This document shows, one piece after another, positions 7,644 to 15,994 of a stretch of DNA of 64,000 nucleotides. The position numbers and the translations under genes are program-made. The notes below the pieces were generated by a model that did not search any database, had not been told where the DNA came from, and was given only the letters and a program-made list of their open reading frames with translations. This DNA is from Firmicutes bacterium UBA2116 (lineage in GTDB: Bacteria; Bacillota; Clostridia; Tissierellales; Sedimentibacteraceae). Where the stretch lies: contig DCYG01000044.1 of assembly GCA_002331025.1 (NCBI GenBank), positions 9,943 through 73,942 on the forward strand. The letters are read 5' to 3'. The first letter of the stretch is position 1; each line of letters begins with the position of its first letter.

Positions 7644-8555
7644 TTAATTTGAGCTTACATAATGATTCTTAATATTGGTTCTGACGTATTCTTTAATATA
7701 ACTTTCAAAGAATTTAACAGTAGGCGTCTTGTTTATATGTTTTTTCGTAACAAAATAAACTTCCCATTTTGGTCCGTCATCTTCAAATGGTATTGCATTA
7801 ATATCAGCGATAGGCATATCCTCTACTGCAAAATCTACCGTAACTGCTATTCCGAAACCTTGCTGACACAATTTATGAGCCAGGCTAAGTTCAGTTGTTT
7901 CAAACACGATGGTGGGACTAAAGCCTGCTTTTTTACAAGCATTTATAAAATTATGATGAATTTTAAACTCACTGTTTTCTATTATAATTTTTTCATCACG
8001 TAAATCATTTAAGCTGATTTTATTTTTATTAAACAATCTGTGAGCTTTTGGAATCAATACCATGGGATTATAAGAAGCAATTAAAACACTGTCAAATTGC
8101 TCACTGTTAATCGGACCTTTAATCAATCCGCAATCTGCGTCTCCATTCCATATTGCATTTTCAGCTCTGAAATCCGAATATTCCCACCACTTTAAATTTA
8201 TATTGGATGCTTTTTGTCTGAAGTCAAATAAAAACTTTGGTGAAAATGCTGCTATAACCCCGTAAGCTGAAGCCAAGTTTATTTGTCCGGTAATATTCTG
8301 AATATTATTAAAATAATTACTTATTTCGTCTAACTCCGATATTATGTGTTTCGCTCTTTCCATTAACAATTCTCCATATTCAGTCAGAGTTAAACCGTTG
8401 GCAGTCCTGTAAAAAAGAGGAATATTTAATTCTTGTTCCAGATTTATAATAATTTTACTTAACCCTTGAGGTGTAATATACAATGCCTTAGCTGCCTTTG
8501 TAATGCTGCCGTCACGACATACCTGCAAAAAACTATTTAAATCTTTCGTATCCAT
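7644..8555 (-). CDS. LysR family transcriptional regulator
   Basis: The 303-residue protein has the family's length, an N-terminal helix-turn-helix (LNSFLQVCRDGSITKAAKAL, then ITPQGLSKIIINLEQEL) and a periplasmic-binding-like effector domain. LysR proteins commonly activate aromatic acid catabolic genes in response to the substrate. It lies between the two UbiD systems and is transcribed in the same direction as both. The likely target is the hydroxyarylate decarboxylase cluster at 8.7-11.4 kb, whose promoter region has a small dyad, but this is inference from position. Confidence 0.9.
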   Translation of the reverse strand: MDTKDLNSFLQVCRDGSITKAAKALYITPQGLSKIIINLEQELNIPLFYRTANGLTLTEYGELLMERAKHIISELDEISNYFNNIQNITGQINLASAYGVIAAFSPKFLFDFRQKASNINLKWWEYSDFRAENAIWNGDADCGLIKGPINSEQFDSVLIASYNPMVLIPKAHRLFNKNKISLNDLRDEKIIIENSEFKIHHNFINACKKAGFSPTIVFETTELSLAHKLCQQGFGIAVTVDFAVEDMPIADINAIPFEDDGPKWEVYFVTKKHINKTPTVKFFESYIKEYVRTNIKNHYVSSN

Positions 8556-8681
8556 AACTAATCTCCTCTCATTTTCTTATTTTTCTCATCCTCACTTTAT
8601 GTTAACTTATTTAATACTATATCATAATATAATTTTATGCAATATAAAAAGCGGTACGTCATACCCAGAATAGTTTATAAC

Positions 8682-8717
8682 AGCACAAAACCGTTGGTTT
8701 ATCAACGGTTTTGTGCT
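8682..8717. terminator. Strong hairpin after the decarboxylase cluster
   Basis: A 15 bp perfect stem, starting AGCACAAAACCGTTG with a 6 base loop, lies 29 bp after the last gene of the UbiD/UbiX cluster. It probably ends that transcript. The U-tract is poor on the minus strand, so termination efficiency is uncertain. A short GATGAC-type palindrome, which recurs at 38.7 and 39.2 kb, follows at 8717-8737. Confidence 0.5.
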
Positions 8718-8745
8718 TGATGACAAGTCATCACAAGGATAGGTT

Positions 8746-9123
8746 TTACTTAGCATTTTCAATAATGCGATCCAAAAGTATGTTTATGTTATTGATTATT
8801 TCATGGAATTCATCCTGTGCTATATTGTCTATATGAGCTCCCATACTGACTGTGACGGTACAATCGAGAGCTGTTGCCAGCATCTTCGCAGCCTTATATG
8901 TTAATTCGTCCTCCCTGTGCCCTTGAACACAAATTACACTTGTGGATGCGGTTCTTTTTTTCCCATCCTTGTATTCATGCCTTGGCACAGAAACAGCTAC
9001 GGCTCCGATATGATATTTTTCTCCGCCGCCTATTGTAACGCTTAAGTCATTTCCGCAATTTACAATGATTGCTTCAATAGTGCACTTCCCTTTTCCTTCG
9101 CTTAATTTAAAACTCCTAATCAT
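8746..9123 (-). CDS. LpdD-like protein (prenylated-flavin chaperone type) of the hydroxyarylate decarboxylase cluster
   Basis: The 125-residue product resembles the small LpdD-type proteins that accompany gallate and related UbiD decarboxylases and have been proposed to help deliver prenylated FMN. Visible features are VTIGGGEKYHIGAVAVSVPR and VTVSMGAHID. The ATG at 9123 is used because it follows AAGGGA and overlaps the UbiX stop by 8 bp; a longer reading to 9168 lies entirely inside ubiX. It is the last gene of the cluster. The family name is from memory of LpdD context, so the function is moderately sure at best. Confidence 0.6.
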   Translation of the reverse strand: MIRSFKLSEGKGKCTIEAIIVNCGNDLSVTIGGGEKYHIGAVAVSVPRHEYKDGKKRTASTSVICVQGHREDELTYKAAKMLATALDCTVTVSMGAHIDNIAQDEFHEIINNINILLDRIIENAK

Positions 9124-9685
9124 TTTTTGTCCCTTCCCAAGCTTTGAATTTCTCATGTTCAAGGCCAAACTGCATGAGTATTTTACCGATTATGTGATTA
9201 ATCTGTTCTTCTATAGTTTGAGGATTATTATAAAAGGTTAATAATGGCGGAATTATTACACATCCCAAATCAGAAGCTTCTTTCATATTTCTTATGTGTA
9301 ATTTCCCAAAAGGCATTTCTCGAGGAACTAATACAACTTTTCTGTTCTCCTTTAAGCAAACATCTGCCGCACGAATAAGCAGATTTTCCGCATATCCTGT
9401 TGCAATACCTGACAATGTCTTCATGCTGCAGGGTATAACAATCATACCGTCTGTTTTAAATGAACCGCTTGAAATTGTAGCTGCAAGATTTGTATTGCTA
9501 TATACAAAATCAGCTAATTTTTCCACATCTTCAATTTTTAAATCTGTTTCAAGTCCGAATGTAAGCTTTGCACCTTCAGATATAACCAAGTGAGTTTCAC
9601 ATTCAGGAAAAAATCTTAATACCTTTAGCATATGATATCCTAAAACAACTCCGCTTGCTCCGGAAATTCCAATTACTAGCCTCAT
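9116..9685 (-). CDS. UbiX family flavin prenyltransferase (BsdB/ShdB/LpdB type)
   Basis: At 189 residues it has the UbiX length and motifs: the N-terminal flavin-binding GISGASGVVLGYHML, a central SGSFKTDGMIVIPCSMKTLSGIATG, and VLVPREMPF near the C-terminus. UbiX joins a dimethylallyl group to reduced FMN to make the prFMN cofactor of UbiD enzymes. It follows the small BsdD-type subunit gene by 47 bp and overlaps the LpdD-like gene. It is the only ubiX in the window and so may supply cofactor to both UbiD decarboxylases. Confidence 0.93.
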   Translation of the reverse strand: MRLVIGISGASGVVLGYHMLKVLRFFPECETHLVISEGAKLTFGLETDLKIEDVEKLADFVYSNTNLAATISSGSFKTDGMIVIPCSMKTLSGIATGYAENLLIRAADVCLKENRKVVLVPREMPFGKLHIRNMKEASDLGCVIIPPLLTFYNNPQTIEEQINHIIGKILMQFGLEHEKFKAWEGTKND

Positions 9686-9732
9686 AACTTCTCCTTAAAT
9701 ACATGTTTTTCAATTATTTATTAATATGAACA

Positions 9733-9939
9733 CTATTTTTTTAATGGTGGTATTGGCGGTATTACGCCCATATTTGCAATTTTATTATCATCTAATCTAA
9801 ATTTATCCATAACAACGGGATTCTCCGTTGAGCGCCATGAATAGCAGCATTTTTCGCATACATAAACTTCCCAGACATCTCCCACAGAAGAATCTGCCAT
9901 TTTTCTAACCTTATCGGATTTACATCTATGACATTTCAT
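9733..9939 (-). CDS. Hydroxyarylate decarboxylase small subunit D (BsdD/ShdD/VdcD type)
   Basis: This 68-residue protein has two CxxC pairs, CHRCKSDKVRKM near the start and CEKCCYSW in the middle, and a proline-rich end with IPPIPPLKK. Small proteins of this kind are encoded with BsdC-type decarboxylases and are needed for full activity of 4-hydroxybenzoate or vanillate decarboxylase, although their role is not clear. It lies 13 bp downstream of the UbiD gene with a good ribosome site and precedes ubiX, which matches the order C-D-B of known clusters. Confidence 0.85.
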   Translation of the reverse strand: MKCHRCKSDKVRKMADSSVGDVWEVYVCEKCCYSWRSTENPVVMDKFRLDDNKIANMGVIPPIPPLKK

Positions 9940-9952
9940 AATTTACCTCCAA

Positions 9953-11395
9953 TTATCTGTTTTGATTTTTTAATAATTCTTTCAGCTTTTCTTCCCATTC
10001 TTTCGTTCCATCCGGAGGATCCAGCAATTGTGTTTCGCGGGGATTAGGCTCCGGCGGAACAGGAGTTGTAGCATCTATTATCATCTTTGTATGCATTCCC
10101 GGAGGATTCGTTGACGGATCAAGAGGCATACCGGGACAGTTTTCAATTATGGAAACATCCTTGCCGGGATGAACCCTTGTTGTCAAAGCCCACATTACCT
10201 GTTCCAAGTTAAACGGATCAACAAATTCGTCAACAACTATAACTATCTTTGAATATGGCATACCATGAGGTGTAGACAGCAATCTGAAGGCAACACCCTT
10301 TGCATATCCCCCATAGCGAACCTTAGTTGATATTATAACACCGATTCCGTGTGTGTACATAGCATTAACCGCAACAACTTCAGGCATTGTTTCCTTCAGT
10401 TGCTTATATAGAGGCACACTTGTATTCAATGCCATTAAATAATCTATTTCGGTCCATGGAATTCCCAAATATAAATTTTCAAAAATCGGATTTGTCCTAT
10501 GAGTAATTCTATCTATTTTAACTTCACATTGCAAGCGTGCACCGGAGTATGACCCCGGGAATTCACCGAAAGGTCCTTCAACCGTTCTGACTCTCGGAAT
10601 AATATGGCCTTCTAAAACAACCTCCGAGCCGGCAGGAACATATAAATGATCATACAAATCTGTCCTCACTATATCCATTGGCACTCCATCCTGCAATGCT
10701 CCGACAAATTCATATTCGTTTTGATTATAGCCAACCGGTGTACTTGCCATAAACGTTACCAATGGATTGTTGCCGATAGTAATTGCAATAGGTAATGGTT
10801 TGTTTTCAGCTTCCGCTTTTTCTAATTGTACCGCAATATCATGCATGGCAAGGGCTTGAATACCTACCCTGTCCTTATCCTTTACCTGTATACGATAAGT
10901 GCCTACATTCAATTTGTTAAAATCATCAGGATATTCCGGATCAGCTGTCACTACTGAAGCTTTAGATATATAAAAGCCGCCATCCTGTTCGTTTATCCTG
11001 TATAAAGGAAGAATTTCAAATAAATTAATATCTTTATCTATAATGTTTTCCTTACATGGTGCATCTTCTCTTTTTACTACATTGGGAGGTACAGGGAACT
11101 TGTCCCACCTTTTGTTCAGTTCATAAAATTGATCTTTGGTTGAAGTATTCTTATCAATGCCTAACATAAGAGCATGATTTTGCCATGAACCATGAACATT
11201 CGTTACTACAGAATACTTGTATCCTTTTATTTTCTCAAAAAATACTGCCGGCTGATTTTTGCCTAAATTTGCGGCAGCGCGACCGGCCGCAGCTATATCC
11301 GGCTCCGGATTAACTTCTTCCTTTACACGGATAAGTTGTCCTTCTTGCTCAAGTACTTCTAAAAACTCTCTTAAATCTTTATATACTTTAGCCAT
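9953..11395 (-). CDS. UbiD family hydroxyarylate decarboxylase subunit C (BsdC/ShdC type)
   Basis: The 480-residue protein is a close match in length and sequence style to BsdC/ShdC/VdcC: YKDLREFLEVLEQEGQL at the N-terminus, AAAGRAAANLGKNQPAVFFE, the prFMN and metal region around GTYRIQVKDKDRVGIQ, the catalytic VEGPFGEFPGSYSG, and DEFVDPFNLEQVMWALTTR near the end. It reversibly decarboxylates a phenolic acid such as 4-hydroxybenzoate, protocatechuate or vanillate; which one cannot be told here. The gene heads the cluster C-D-UbiX-LpdD and has an AGGTATATT-type leader with GGAGG. Confidence 0.9.
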   Translation of the reverse strand: MAKVYKDLREFLEVLEQEGQLIRVKEEVNPEPDIAAAGRAAANLGKNQPAVFFEKIKGYKYSVVTNVHGSWQNHALMLGIDKNTSTKDQFYELNKRWDKFPVPPNVVKREDAPCKENIIDKDINLFEILPLYRINEQDGGFYISKASVVTADPEYPDDFNKLNVGTYRIQVKDKDRVGIQALAMHDIAVQLEKAEAENKPLPIAITIGNNPLVTFMASTPVGYNQNEYEFVGALQDGVPMDIVRTDLYDHLYVPAGSEVVLEGHIIPRVRTVEGPFGEFPGSYSGARLQCEVKIDRITHRTNPIFENLYLGIPWTEIDYLMALNTSVPLYKQLKETMPEVVAVNAMYTHGIGVIISTKVRYGGYAKGVAFRLLSTPHGMPYSKIVIVVDEFVDPFNLEQVMWALTTRVHPGKDVSIIENCPGMPLDPSTNPPGMHTKMIIDATTPVPPEPNPRETQLLDPPDGTKEWEEKLKELLKNQNR

Positions 11396-11428
11396 AATAT
11401 ACCTCCATTTATAATTATCTTAAATTTA

Positions 11429-11475
11429 ATTATATTTAAGCTTATAAAAAAAAGGTATCAACTATCTTTTTATAG
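11429..11475 (-). promoter_or_regulatory. Upstream region of the hydroxyarylate decarboxylase cluster with a LysR-type dyad
   Basis: On the minus strand a TTGATA (11461-11456) and a TATAAT (11434-11429) are present but 21 bp apart, which is too long for unaided use. A CTAT-N6-ATAG dyad (11462-11475) abuts the -35-like box, as LysR activation sites often do. Direct repeats of ATCAAC flank it. This is a weak prediction of an activator-dependent promoter. Confidence 0.35.
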
Positions 11476-11514
11476 CATCAACCTTATTTTTATACTATTT
11501 ATTAAATTTTTGTA

Positions 11515-12867
11515 TTATTTCTTTCTATATAAAATGTATGATATAATCATGCTCACCACCGGGCAAATAAAGCACAGTACCGCGAACGGTGCATATTGTG
11601 CCGCGGTTATCCCCATGATGGGCTTGATTAAAAATGAATTTATGTTCCATGGCATCAATGGCGCCACAATTATTCCGGTGTCTGAAATAGTTCTTGTCAA
11701 GACTGCAAGGTCAAGGTCCAATTCTTCATATTTATTTTTTAATATTTTAGTCGGAAGTATTATACCGGCTGTTTGGTCACATGTTGCAACAGTTAACAAA
11801 GTACTCAACAGCCCTGTTCTTCTTACTAAGGTAATTTTATTGTTGATACCATTAACAAGCTTCTCCATAATAGGCAGCAGTATGTTTCCCTTTTCAAACA
11901 ATTGAACAAGTACTATGGCACCTATCACCATGAGTATAGCTTCAATCATGGATACCATTCCTCCGCTCACAAGAAGTTTGTTCAGCTCGGCAGAAGGAGT
12001 GTTCCCCCTGTAACCGAATAATATGGACATAATTATCGTCTTAATATCAGAGCCTTGAAAAAGTATGCTTAATATAGAGCCGACACCTACTCCTATTGAA
12101 AAGGTTATTATTGAATTCAATCCCGCTATCGATAATCCTAATATTATAACAGGCAATATCAACAGATAAGGAGATGTATTAAAGCCCTCGGCTATTGCTT
12201 CTCTATACAATATAAGCTTATCATAATCACCTGTTGTATAACTTAATCCTATTATGTAATATACTGCGGCAGCAATAATTATAGTGGGAATTAATGTAAC
12301 TATCATTGTTTTGAATATATCCTTGTAGCTTTTACCGGTTGTAGTCATTAATAAATTAATTAATCCTGACAATGGCGAAATTTTGTCTGCTATGAATGCA
12401 CCCGACACAAGCATACCTACCACTACACTCTGTGGAATCCCAAGACCCATTCCGATACCGCTAAGGGAAATGCCGACCGTGCTCATGGTTCCTATGGCAG
12501 TTCCCATAAACAGTGATACGGTAACCATTATTAAAAAAGCGGCAAATAAAAAATTAACACCTTCCATATATGAAAAACCATAATACATAATTGTGGGAAC
12601 AACTCCTGAAGCCATCCAGATAGAAGTAGTTGCACCTATAAACAATATTACTATTATCAGATTCTTTATTTCATATACAGCCGTGAAAATGGTTTTAACT
12701 AAATCTCTCAATATATATCCGCTTCTTGCAAGAACAGTTACCGTTAATACGATCCCCGCAAGAAACCCGTAATACAAAGGTATGGACATAATTATTGAGC
12801 CTATTATGAAGCCAAGACATATTATCATTAAGGAGATATTGTTAAGTGCTAATTTTTTAGTTTCCAA
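11515..12867 (-). CDS. NhaC-type Na+/H+ antiporter family membrane protein
   Basis: The 450-residue protein is hydrophobic throughout, with about 11 to 12 predicted membrane segments, and has NhaC family features such as SGAFIADKISPLSGLINLL and VATCDQTAGIILPTKI. NhaC proteins exchange Na+ for H+, and some relatives exchange organic acids such as malate and lactate. The gene follows the DUF554 gene by 12 bp and lies downstream of the decarboxylase cluster's promoter. Proton-linked exchange would fit a fermenter of acids, but the true substrate is unknown. The window holds a second, divergent member at 56.1 kb. Confidence 0.8.
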   Translation of the reverse strand: METKKLALNNISLMIICLGFIIGSIIMSIPLYYGFLAGIVLTVTVLARSGYILRDLVKTIFTAVYEIKNLIIVILFIGATTSIWMASGVVPTIMYYGFSYMEGVNFLFAAFLIMVTVSLFMGTAIGTMSTVGISLSGIGMGLGIPQSVVVGMLVSGAFIADKISPLSGLINLLMTTTGKSYKDIFKTMIVTLIPTIIIAAAVYYIIGLSYTTGDYDKLILYREAIAEGFNTSPYLLILPVIILGLSIAGLNSIITFSIGVGVGSILSILFQGSDIKTIIMSILFGYRGNTPSAELNKLLVSGGMVSMIEAILMVIGAIVLVQLFEKGNILLPIMEKLVNGINNKITLVRRTGLLSTLLTVATCDQTAGIILPTKILKNKYEELDLDLAVLTRTISDTGIIVAPLMPWNINSFLIKPIMGITAAQYAPFAVLCFICPVVSMIISYILYRKK

Positions 12868-12879
12868 GTTTCACCTCTG

Positions 12880-13554
12880 TTAAAAAATCAAATAATACAA
12901 AATGGGCAAAAATATCGCAGGCAGCATATTGCCAACCTTAATACGCTTGATTTCAAGGAAATTGAGTCCTATTGCCATTATTAAAACACCGCCTATGGCC
13001 GTCATTTCCGTGACAACAACATCACTTAACAATGATTGCATAAACTGTGCCAGAAGTGTTATAGTACCTTGATATACCAATACGCTTAAACCTGATAGCA
13101 CAACACCCATTCCCATAGAAACAGCCATTGTAATAGACATAATACCGTCAAGAAGTGCTTTGGAAAATAATATTTCATGATTTCCGGTCAATCCGCTTTG
13201 TATGGCTCCTACGATTGACATGGAACCAACACAATAAATAAGTGTACACGTAACAAAACCAAGAGTAACGTTACTTCCTTTATTCTTCATTTTACTTTCC
13301 ACATACTCTCCAAGCTTATCTAATTTTCCTTCAATATTAATAAATTCTCCCATACCGGAACCTATAATAACCGACATAATTAAAAGAGTCAAATTTTCTC
13401 CTACTAAGCTTAGCTTAACACCTACCGCTATAACAGCTAAGCCTGACGCTTTTAACAGAGCTTCGCTAAGCTTTTCGGGAATAACATTTTTAAAAAAGAT
13501 ACCTATCAGTCCACCGACTATTACTGCTGCTGCATTTACAATTGTCCCTAACAT
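12880..13554 (-). CDS. DUF554 family membrane protein (YdfK/YqgA-like)
   Basis: The 224-residue protein starts MLGTIVNAAAVIVGGLIG, the usual start of DUF554 proteins, and has about six to seven membrane segments. The function of the family is not known; a transport role is likely. The ATG at 13554 matches the family start; an in-frame TTG at 13566 overlaps the rsmI stop codon. It sits directly downstream of rsmI and upstream of the NhaC-type gene and is probably cotranscribed with both. Confidence 0.8.
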   Translation of the reverse strand: MLGTIVNAAAVIVGGLIGIFFKNVIPEKLSEALLKASGLAVIAVGVKLSLVGENLTLLIMSVIIGSGMGEFINIEGKLDKLGEYVESKMKNKGSNVTLGFVTCTLIYCVGSMSIVGAIQSGLTGNHEILFSKALLDGIMSITMAVSMGMGVVLSGLSVLVYQGTITLLAQFMQSLLSDVVVTEMTAIGGVLIMAIGLNFLEIKRIKVGNMLPAIFLPILYYLIF

Positions 13555-13562
13555 ATGTCCTC

Positions 13563-14426
13563 TCAATAACTTTCAATAAATTTTTTTATTTCTAACGATG
13601 CTTTGTACGCATCATTTTTTGATGCTAATTTTTCTTCCACAACCTCATTAACAGCTTCCTTTAATGAGCAGCTCTTATTAATAAGCTTATCGAATATAGC
13701 ACCATGTACACTCATCTTCGCGCATGCTTCTTCTTTTTCAACATAATCATTGTTATAACCCACAACGACATACTCGCCTTTTTCAACCTCATTATTGTTT
13801 TTCAGAACTTCTAAAACCTCTTCTATGTGACCGTAAAATGAGCTTTCATGAAGCTTAGTGAGTTCCTTTAAAACGCATATGGTTAGATTAGGCATCCGTT
13901 CTTTTAACATTTCAACTAATTTGATTATTCTTTTAGGCGACTCATATATCACAAATGTTTTTATGGGATTATTAAATATATTATTGATCTCAGCTTCTAA
14001 TTCGCTTTTTTTCCGAGGCAAAAAACCATAGAAAGCAAATCTATAAGTATCTATCCCTGCAACAGACAGGGCCACCGTAAGAGCAGATGCCCCCGACAAT
14101 CCTATTATTTCAATATCTTCCTCCCTTGCCCTTTTAACAAGTTCAAAGCCCGGATCAGATATGCATGGTGTCCCTGCATCCGTTACTAAGGAAACCGTCT
14201 TGTCTTCCTTCAGAATTTCATTGATAATTTCTTCCGTTCTTTGCTTTTCATTGAATTTATGGTAGGATATTTGATTTGTCTTTATTTCAAAATAATTTAA
14301 CAGCTTTTGTGTATGCCTTGTATCCTCAGCTAAAATAAGGTCACTTTTTCTTAATGTTTCTACGGCTCTTTCAGTCATGTCCTTAAGGTTGCCTATCGGC
14401 GTGGGCACTATGTACAATTTGCTCAT
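13563..14426 (-). CDS. rsmI: 16S rRNA (cytidine(1402)-2'-O)-methyltransferase RsmI
   Basis: The 287-residue protein has the RsmI signatures LYIVPTPIGNLKDMTERA, EDTRHTQKLL, SLVTDAGTPCISDPG and GLSGASALTVAL, followed by the family's FYGFLPRK. It 2'-O-methylates C1402 in the ribosomal decoding centre using S-adenosylmethionine. The ATG has AGGAG seven bases upstream. It is divergent from the MATE gene, with an 84 bp gap that must hold both promoters. Confidence 0.95.
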   Translation of the reverse strand: MSKLYIVPTPIGNLKDMTERAVETLRKSDLILAEDTRHTQKLLNYFEIKTNQISYHKFNEKQRTEEIINEILKEDKTVSLVTDAGTPCISDPGFELVKRAREEDIEIIGLSGASALTVALSVAGIDTYRFAFYGFLPRKKSELEAEINNIFNNPIKTFVIYESPKRIIKLVEMLKERMPNLTICVLKELTKLHESSFYGHIEEVLEVLKNNNEVEKGEYVVVGYNNDYVEKEEACAKMSVHGAIFDKLINKSCSLKEAVNEVVEEKLASKNDAYKASLEIKKFIESY

Positions 14427-14585
14427 AGCAACTCCTGTATCTTAATATTAAACGGTATTTTCAGTAAATTATAGCATATATCGCAGTAAATAAAAAGCAA
14501 AATTAATTTATTGTCAAATATGAAAATCGGGTATATACTTAATATTTGTTATTTTAATATTTATATCAGAAATAGAGGCAGTAAA

Positions 14586-15956
14586 GTGAACAAGGAAATA
14601 AATAACGACTTAGGAACCGCAGGTGTAGGTAAGCTGCTTTTCAGCTTGGCAATACCTGCAATAACGGCACAGTTAGTTAATATGCTATACAATATTATCG
14701 ATAGAATTTATATAGGACATATGGAGGAAATTGGCCCCTCAGCACTTACCGGCGTTGGTATAACCATGCCCATTATAATGATTATTTCCGCATTCAGCAG
14801 CTTAATCGGCATGGGCGGCGCACCAAGAGCTGCAATTAAAATGGGTGAAAATAATTATGATGAAGCAGAAAAGATACTAGGTAATTGTTTTTCTTCTCTA
14901 TTAGCAATATCAATTACATTGACTGTCCTCTTCTTAATTTTCGGCGAAAATCTTTTGTGGTTCTTTGGTGCCAGCGAAAAAACAATAGAATACGGTCTAA
15001 AATATTTAAACATTTATGTTTGCGGTACAATATTTGTACAATTAACACTTGGATTAAACAGCTTTATTTCTACACAGGGATTCGCTAAATTCAGCATGAT
15101 TACTGTCATTATCGGTGCAGCTGCTAATATAATTCTTGACCCGATATTTATGTTTGGGTTAAATATGGGGGTAAAAGGAGCTGCTGCTGCAACTGTTCTA
15201 TCGCAAGCATTATCGACATTTTGGGTGTTAAAATTTTTGACCGGAAAAAAATCAAAACTAAAAATACGCATAAACTATTTGAAGTTTGATAAATCAATAT
15301 TAATTCCTGTTTTATTACTTGGAATATCCCCATTTATTATGCAAAGTACAGAAAGCTTATTAAACATAGCCTTCAATACTTCATTGCAAAAGTACGGCGG
15401 AGATACTGCAGTCGGTTCAATGACAATTTTAACTAGCATTATGCAAGTAGTACATTTACCAATTGTAGGTCTTACTCAGGGAGCACAGCCAATAATCAGT
15501 TATAATTATGGAGCAAAGAATAATGACAGAGTTAAAAACACATTTAAATTACTATTTAAAAGTGCATTTATTTACTCAACATCTATTTGGATATTAATTA
15601 TGGCTTTTCCCGGAGCTTTTATATCTCTCTTTACAAACGATCCGGCTCTTAAGGAATTTTCCATGTGGGCAGTACGAATATATTTAGCTGCGGCATTGGT
15701 TATTGCTGCACAAAACTCATGCCAGCAAACTTTCGTTGCATTAGGACAGGCAAAAATATCTATGTTTTTAGCTTTATTAAGAAAGATTGTTTTACTGATT
15801 CCGTTAATTTTTATTTTGCCGTATTTCTTTGAAAACAAGGTTTTTGCAGTATTCTTAGCAGAGCCAATTTCAGATTTTATTGCTGCTTCTGTTACAACAA
15901 TAACCTTTATGCTAAATATTAACAGGATTTTAGAAACTAATGAATCACTCAGATAA
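14586..15956 (+). CDS. MATE family efflux transporter
   Basis: From the GTG at 14586 the product is 456 residues, the usual MATE length, with 12 predicted membrane segments and the typical GTAGVGKLLFSLAIPAIT start and QGAQPIISYNYGA motif in the second half. MATE proteins export drugs or metabolites in exchange for Na+ or H+. A GAGG site precedes the GTG; an in-frame TTG at 14511 would add 25 residues with no ribosome site. It is the only plus-strand host gene between 1 and 17.9 kb. Confidence 0.9.
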   Translation: MNKEINNDLGTAGVGKLLFSLAIPAITAQLVNMLYNIIDRIYIGHMEEIGPSALTGVGITMPIIMIISAFSSLIGMGGAPRAAIKMGENNYDEAEKILGNCFSSLLAISITLTVLFLIFGENLLWFFGASEKTIEYGLKYLNIYVCGTIFVQLTLGLNSFISTQGFAKFSMITVIIGAAANIILDPIFMFGLNMGVKGAAAATVLSQALSTFWVLKFLTGKKSKLKIRINYLKFDKSILIPVLLLGISPFIMQSTESLLNIAFNTSLQKYGGDTAVGSMTILTSIMQVVHLPIVGLTQGAQPIISYNYGAKNNDRVKNTFKLLFKSAFIYSTSIWILIMAFPGAFISLFTNDPALKEFSMWAVRIYLAAALVIAAQNSCQQTFVALGQAKISMFLALLRKIVLLIPLIFILPYFFENKVFAVFLAEPISDFIAASVTTITFMLNINRILETNESLR

Positions 15957-15994
15957 AAAAGTTCAATCTGCTTAAGACGCAGATTGAACTTTTT
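15956..15994. terminator. Bidirectional terminator between MATE and serine hydrolase genes
   Basis: An 11 bp perfect stem (GTTCAATCTGC and its complement) is flanked by A5 and T5 runs and has a 7 base loop. It lies between two convergent genes and can end both transcripts. Confidence 0.85.
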
